Assembly: GCA_040752895.1 (NCBI GenBank)
Contig: JBFMHN010000004.1
Location: forward strand, 1-64,000
Source: Pseudomonadota bacterium
GTDB taxonomy: Bacteria; Pseudomonadota; Alphaproteobacteria; GCA-2746255
Direction of reading: 5' to 3'
DNA: 64,000 bases
The position numbers and the translations under genes were made by a program. The notes below the pieces were generated by a model. That model saw only the letters and a list, made by a program, of their open reading frames with translations, was not told the origin of the DNA and searched no databases. How positions within the stretch are numbered: position 1 is the first letter of the stretch; every line of letters begins with the position of its first letter. Positions 60,728 to 64,000 of this stretch are shown here, piece after piece.

Positions 60728-62247
60728 ACAAACCTTCGGTCTTGTTTGTATTTACGGCCGAATCCTACCACCGCGAATCCGCGCCGGTAATAAGCGAATT
60801 CGTGCGGCGCGACTGGAACGTTACGGTGTTGCTCGGGTTCCAATCCGATGACGCGACGCGAATTTTCGAATCCTGCCGGCAAGAAGGGATAGCGGTCGAA
60901 TTCGCACCGGGCACGGTCACCTATGGCAAGGCCGCCGGTACCGATCGCACGGCGGCTGCCGCCGGCCCGAGTCGGCGTCGAACCGCCGATGGCGCGGGCA
61001 ACCCGTTGCACGGCGTGCGCAGCCTGGTTCGCAAAACCGGATTGATGCGACTGATTGGGTTCCCCGCCAAGGTCGCGGCATGTTTCAGAAAACGAAAAGC
61101 GGCCGAGGCCATCGTCGCCAGGCTGGCGCCAAGCGTTGTTGTCGCCGGGCCTTTCCATAGCGCCGGGCAGTTCGACAACGCGATTGCGCGCGCCTGCCGA
61201 AAGCGGGGAACGGCAATGTATTGTCTGCCGAACTCGCCCTATCTGGGCGAGAGGATCCTGCGGGTGGCGCGGCCGCATCACCTCGATCACGGCATGGCCG
61301 GCCCCGTGATCACGGTGGAATACGACTGGCTAAACCGGCTGCTGGGATGGATTTTTCCCAAGTGGACCCGGCGGGTGGCGGACGGTCGCCGGTTGTTCTA
61401 TTGGGACCCTCTGCACGTCCTTGCCGCCGAGCTGGCGGGCTTGCAGATGAACCGGTTGTGGCTGAAGCCGAGCCTGGATTTCAAGCGGGTTTTCGTTCAT
61501 TCGGCGTATTCGCGCGACCTTCTTTTGACGGACGGATACCCAGCCGAGCGCATTGTGGTTAGCGGACCACCGCTGCTTGATGCGGTCTGGGCGCAGATCG
61601 GCGACGCTGCCCACGAAACTAGGCTATTCGCCCATATCCGACTGCCGGTTGGGTCGCCTTTCATCCTGTTCAACGTGGAGCCGTCCGCGGAGCACGACTA
61701 CTGCGACTGGGACCGCCATTGGTCGCTGTTCCACGAAACCATGGCCGCGGTTATCAAATGCGGGTTGCCGGTCGTTCTGTCGCTGCACCCGCTCTGCCGA
61801 TACGAAGACTACCGGTTCGCCGAAGACAAATACGGTGTGACGATCTGCACGGAGTATAGAATCCACGCGTTATACCCGTATTGCACGGTCAGCGTCTCTT
61901 TTCCGTGCTCCACCAACCTGCTGTGCGATGTGTTCGGAAAACCCCTGGTGATCTACGATCATTTTGGGCTGACGATAGGGGAAGGTGAAAGTTGCAACAT
62001 GCATCTGGTTCCGGGCGGCATGGTTGCACGTTCTGCCGCGGAGCTCTGCCAGCACATCAAATCGATCATTGCTCGTTGCGTCGGTGCGGAGACTGGGCGC
62101 GACGTTGGTGGTCGCATTGTTGCTTCCTCGGGGTTGATCGTGGATGTAGTAGAATCAGATGTCCAGGCCACCGCTGAGGGACAAGTTTTACGCCGGCAGG
62201 CTCGGGGGGATACAGTGCAGTGTGAGGAAATTCGCACCAATGGTTGA
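60724..62247 (+). CDS. Putative glycosyltransferase or surface-glycan export-type protein
   Basis: A 507-residue protein with a TTG start overlapping the FkbM stop. The first part (SVLFVFTAESYHRESAPVISEF) and the later segments FILFNVEPSAEHDYCDWDRHWSLFHE and FPCSTNLLCDVFGKPLVIYDHFG suggest a GT-B fold related to glycosyltransferases or CDP-glycerol-type transferases. I cannot name the family. The last 40 residues are low in structure. Donor and acceptor unknown. Confidence 0.65.
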   Translation: MNKPSVLFVFTAESYHRESAPVISEFVRRDWNVTVLLGFQSDDATRIFESCRQEGIAVEFAPGTVTYGKAAGTDRTAAAAGPSRRRTADGAGNPLHGVRSLVRKTGLMRLIGFPAKVAACFRKRKAAEAIVARLAPSVVVAGPFHSAGQFDNAIARACRKRGTAMYCLPNSPYLGERILRVARPHHLDHGMAGPVITVEYDWLNRLLGWIFPKWTRRVADGRRLFYWDPLHVLAAELAGLQMNRLWLKPSLDFKRVFVHSAYSRDLLLTDGYPAERIVVSGPPLLDAVWAQIGDAAHETRLFAHIRLPVGSPFILFNVEPSAEHDYCDWDRHWSLFHETMAAVIKCGLPVVLSLHPLCRYEDYRFAEDKYGVTICTEYRIHALYPYCTVSVSFPCSTNLLCDVFGKPLVIYDHFGLTIGEGESCNMHLVPGGMVARSAAELCQHIKSIIARCVGAETGRDVGGRIVASSGLIVDVVESDVQATAEGQVLRRQARGDTVQCEEIRTNG

Positions 62248-63082
62248 GAAAATAGGAACAGACATACATTCCGCAGTCTATTGGTCCCAAAAGGCGGACA
62301 GCTATGTCGAAGGTATCAGAGGCCCCTATCATCGTCACCGTCTGGAAGTAGTAAGAGCGCTCATAAGTGATGTCGATCTGGCAGGCCGAATTTGCTTGGA
62401 CTTTGGCTGCGGCGACGGGATTTTCTCAAGCTGTTTGGTGCAAGGAGGCGCCAAAGTCATCGGGTACGATACTGACGCGCAAATGATTGAAGTTGCCCGT
62501 CAGCGATTCTCGCACACGCCATTCTCGGACGCTTTCAAAATGGGGGGCGTTGAGAGATTGGGTTCGTTTGATAGCCAGTCGGTCGATGCAGTTTTTGCTT
62601 TGAATGTCTTGGCTTATTTGTCCAAGGACGAAGAGGAAGAGTTCTACAAACAAAGTGCACGAATTACGCGCCCTGGAGGAAGATTGGTCGTTACTCACTC
62701 GAACGAATTGTTCGATATGTATACCCTAAATCAGTATACGGCGATGTTCTTCCAGCATCATTTTGGCACTCGGGCTTGTCCATGTGATGTTTCCTCGTTG
62801 CTGACTTTTCCGGACAAGCCTGACCGCAAGACATTCTCCGTTCGTGAAAATCCACTGAGCTATCGATACAAGTTGGCAAAATACGGTTTTACAGAACAAG
62901 CGCAGGAATTTGCTAACTTGCATCCTCTGCCGCCGCTGCTGATTCCGGATTGGGATGCAGACGATATCAACGCACGGCAATATATGGATACGTTGAATTG
63001 GCCGGCCGAGCACCGGTGGAAGCTAATGTTCATGTGCAGCATGTTCGGTTCGCATTCCCGGCGGGAGCCCGCGGGTGAGTGA
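62240..63082 (+). CDS. Class I SAM-dependent methyltransferase (fourth)
   Basis: A 280-residue methyltransferase: ICLDFGCGDGIFSSCLVQGG is motif I and VDAVFALNVLAYL a later core motif. The ATG at 62240 follows GAGGAAA, so it is favoured over a start 27 codons earlier. The gene is markedly less GC-rich than its neighbours. It overlaps the DUF4910 gene by eight bases. Confidence 0.85.
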   Translation: MVEKIGTDIHSAVYWSQKADSYVEGIRGPYHRHRLEVVRALISDVDLAGRICLDFGCGDGIFSSCLVQGGAKVIGYDTDAQMIEVARQRFSHTPFSDAFKMGGVERLGSFDSQSVDAVFALNVLAYLSKDEEEEFYKQSARITRPGGRLVVTHSNELFDMYTLNQYTAMFFQHHFGTRACPCDVSSLLTFPDKPDRKTFSVRENPLSYRYKLAKYGFTEQAQEFANLHPLPPLLIPDWDADDINARQYMDTLNWPAEHRWKLMFMCSMFGSHSRREPAGE

Positions 63083-64000
63083 CGCGCCGGATATGATCGG
63101 TTTGGCGCAGGCCTTGTGCGCCTTTCGCGCCGGTGTCGTCGCCGATGGGAACGATGGCCTGTTCGCGCGTATTGCCGAGGAAGTGCCGCTCGAAATCTTC
63201 CGTTTTGCCTCCGGCGACACCCACAACGGATGGGTGGTGCCGGACAATTGGCGGGTGAAACGGGCGAAATTGTTTCGCGATGGCGTCGAGGTGTTTGACG
63301 GCACCGCCCACACGCTTGGGGTGGCCTATTACTCCAAGTCGTTTTCCGGTGAGTTGGCATGGGACGCGCTCAAGCCGTATCTGGTGACCAACCCCGATCT
63401 GCCCGAAGCCTACATGTTTCACTGCATGTGGCAGTATCGGCCGTGGGATGCCGACTGGGCGTTGTGCGTGCCCTATCGCATCTATCGGAAATTGGGCCCC
63501 GGCCGCTACCGTGTCGAGCTGGAGACCGAGCGCGTTCCGGGTGAAATGCTGGTCGCCCACGCGGAAGTCAAGGGCCGTGGCGAGCAGACGATCGTCTTCA
63601 ACTCCAACACCTGTCATCCGCACATGGCGAACGACGGGTTTGCCGGTACGGCGGTTCTCATCCGATTGATGCAGTGGCTCGCCGGGCGCGACAATCGTTA
63701 CACCTACCGTTTGGTTCTGGGGCCGGAGCATCTTGGGAGCGTGTTTTATCTGCGCGATTTGCCCGAGGACGAAATCGCGCGCATGGCGTGCGGCGTTTTC
63801 GAGGAAATGCCCGGCACCCAAGGGGCGATCAAGGCGGCAAGCACCTTTAACGGGGGGCACAAAATCGATTTGGCGTTCGCCAACGCCCTCAAGCACCACA
63901 CCAAGGGCTACGCGCTTGTGCCCTGGCGGAAGGGGGCGGGCAACGACGAAACCGTGTGGGAGGCGCCGGGCTACGAGGTGCCGTTTGTCGAAGTAACGCG
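63075..64000 (+). CDS. DUF4910/aminopeptidase-like protein, cut by the window end
   Basis: An open frame of more than 300 codons from a GTG at 63075, still open at the window end. It begins MSDAPDMIGLAQALCAF when the GTG is read as Met. The segments NSNTCHPHMANDGFAG and GPEHLGSVFYL belong to the DUF4910 aminopeptidase-like (M28-related) family, often found in glycan clusters. The histidines and the aspartate fit metal ligands. It overlaps the preceding methyltransferase gene. Its role in the cluster is not known. Confidence 0.82.
   Translation, partial: MSDAPDMIGLAQALCAFRAGVVADGNDGLFARIAEEVPLEIFRFASGDTHNGWVVPDNWRVKRAKLFRDGVEVFDGTAHTLGVAYYSKSFSGELAWDALKPYLVTNPDLPEAYMFHCMWQYRPWDADWALCVPYRIYRKLGPGRYRVELETERVPGEMLVAHAEVKGRGEQTIVFNSNTCHPHMANDGFAGTAVLIRLMQWLAGRDNRYTYRLVLGPEHLGSVFYLRDLPEDEIARMACGVFEEMPGTQGAIKAASTFNGGHKIDLAFANALKHHTKGYALVPWRKGAGNDETVWEAPGYEVPFVEVT

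Noticed and set aside
60865-60878. TTCGAATCCTGCCG, identical to bases 40001-40014 of the tRNA-Gln gene, as an attachment-site repeat
   Set aside because: It lies inside the GT-B-type gene, stops before the acceptor end of the tRNA and no integrase is nearby; a 14-base match in 64 kb with this base content can be chance.

Overview
This is GC-rich chromosomal DNA from an alphaproteobacterium, most likely a Rhodospirillales-like lineage (inference). The signs are a DUF983-SURF1 pair, an F0 ATP synthase operon with both b and b' subunits, the block smc-dsbA-dciA-mutY-(methyltransferase)-rnhB, split GcvPA/GcvPB, a PodJ-like protein and a TTAA-N7-TTAA CtrA-type site. Most core genes have clear family motifs, and neighbouring genes often overlap by 4 bases.

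Layout. 1-8.9 kb: DUF983, SURF1, M32 carboxypeptidase, threonine synthase, M16 peptidase, YqgE, ScsB/DsbD-type reductase and a peroxiredoxin. 8.9-15.4 kb: RNase HI and homoserine kinase on the minus strand, then a plus-strand operon of a small lipoprotein and the whole glycine cleavage system except the L-protein. 15.4-24.8 kb: the F0 operon, then dciA-dsbA-smc (all minus), mutY (plus) and a response regulator-Hpt protein (minus) with a CtrA-type site and a DnaA box upstream. 25.0-26.6 kb: a less GC-rich restriction-modification pair at the place where ccrM often sits in this order. 26.6-37.7 kb: rnhB, a PA0069-type radical SAM protein, an arsenosugar-type glycosyltransferase pair, moaB, a lytic transglycosylase, family-4 UDG, ETF-ubiquinone oxidoreductase, a TPR lipoprotein and ispE. 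37.7-39.8 kb: three minus-strand genes that share one N-terminal motif, as if a PodJ-like polar protein had been split. At 39.95 kb there is a tRNA-Gln(TTG).

From 40.5 kb to the window end all genes lie on the plus strand, mostly overlapping, in a surface-glycan or glycosylation cluster of at least 23 kb. It opens with a sigma70-like promoter carrying three TTCA-N5-TGAA palindromes, then a winged-helix regulator, then an RfaH-like NusG paralog. A short leader follows with two hairpins and an exact 12-of-12 match to the enterobacterial ops element GGCGGTAGCGTG. The cluster then encodes a UDP-HexNAc 2-epimerase, glycosyltransferases, two Gfo/Idh dehydrogenases, a SpsF-type cytidylyltransferase, a DegT aminotransferase, an epimerase, a GNAT acetyltransferase, a NeuB-type synthase, an asparagine-synthetase homologue paired with a WbpG/PseA-type sugar amidotransferase, six methyltransferases (one of FkbM type), a sulfotransferase and a DUF4910 protein cut by the window end.

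The most striking element is the self-contained control unit (regulator, RfaH-like factor, ops site, long operon), which suggests processive antitermination of a glycan operon in an alphaproteobacterium. Several methyltransferase and sulfotransferase genes at about 56.5-58.9 kb and 62.2-63.1 kb look less GC-rich than their neighbours and may have been acquired separately.
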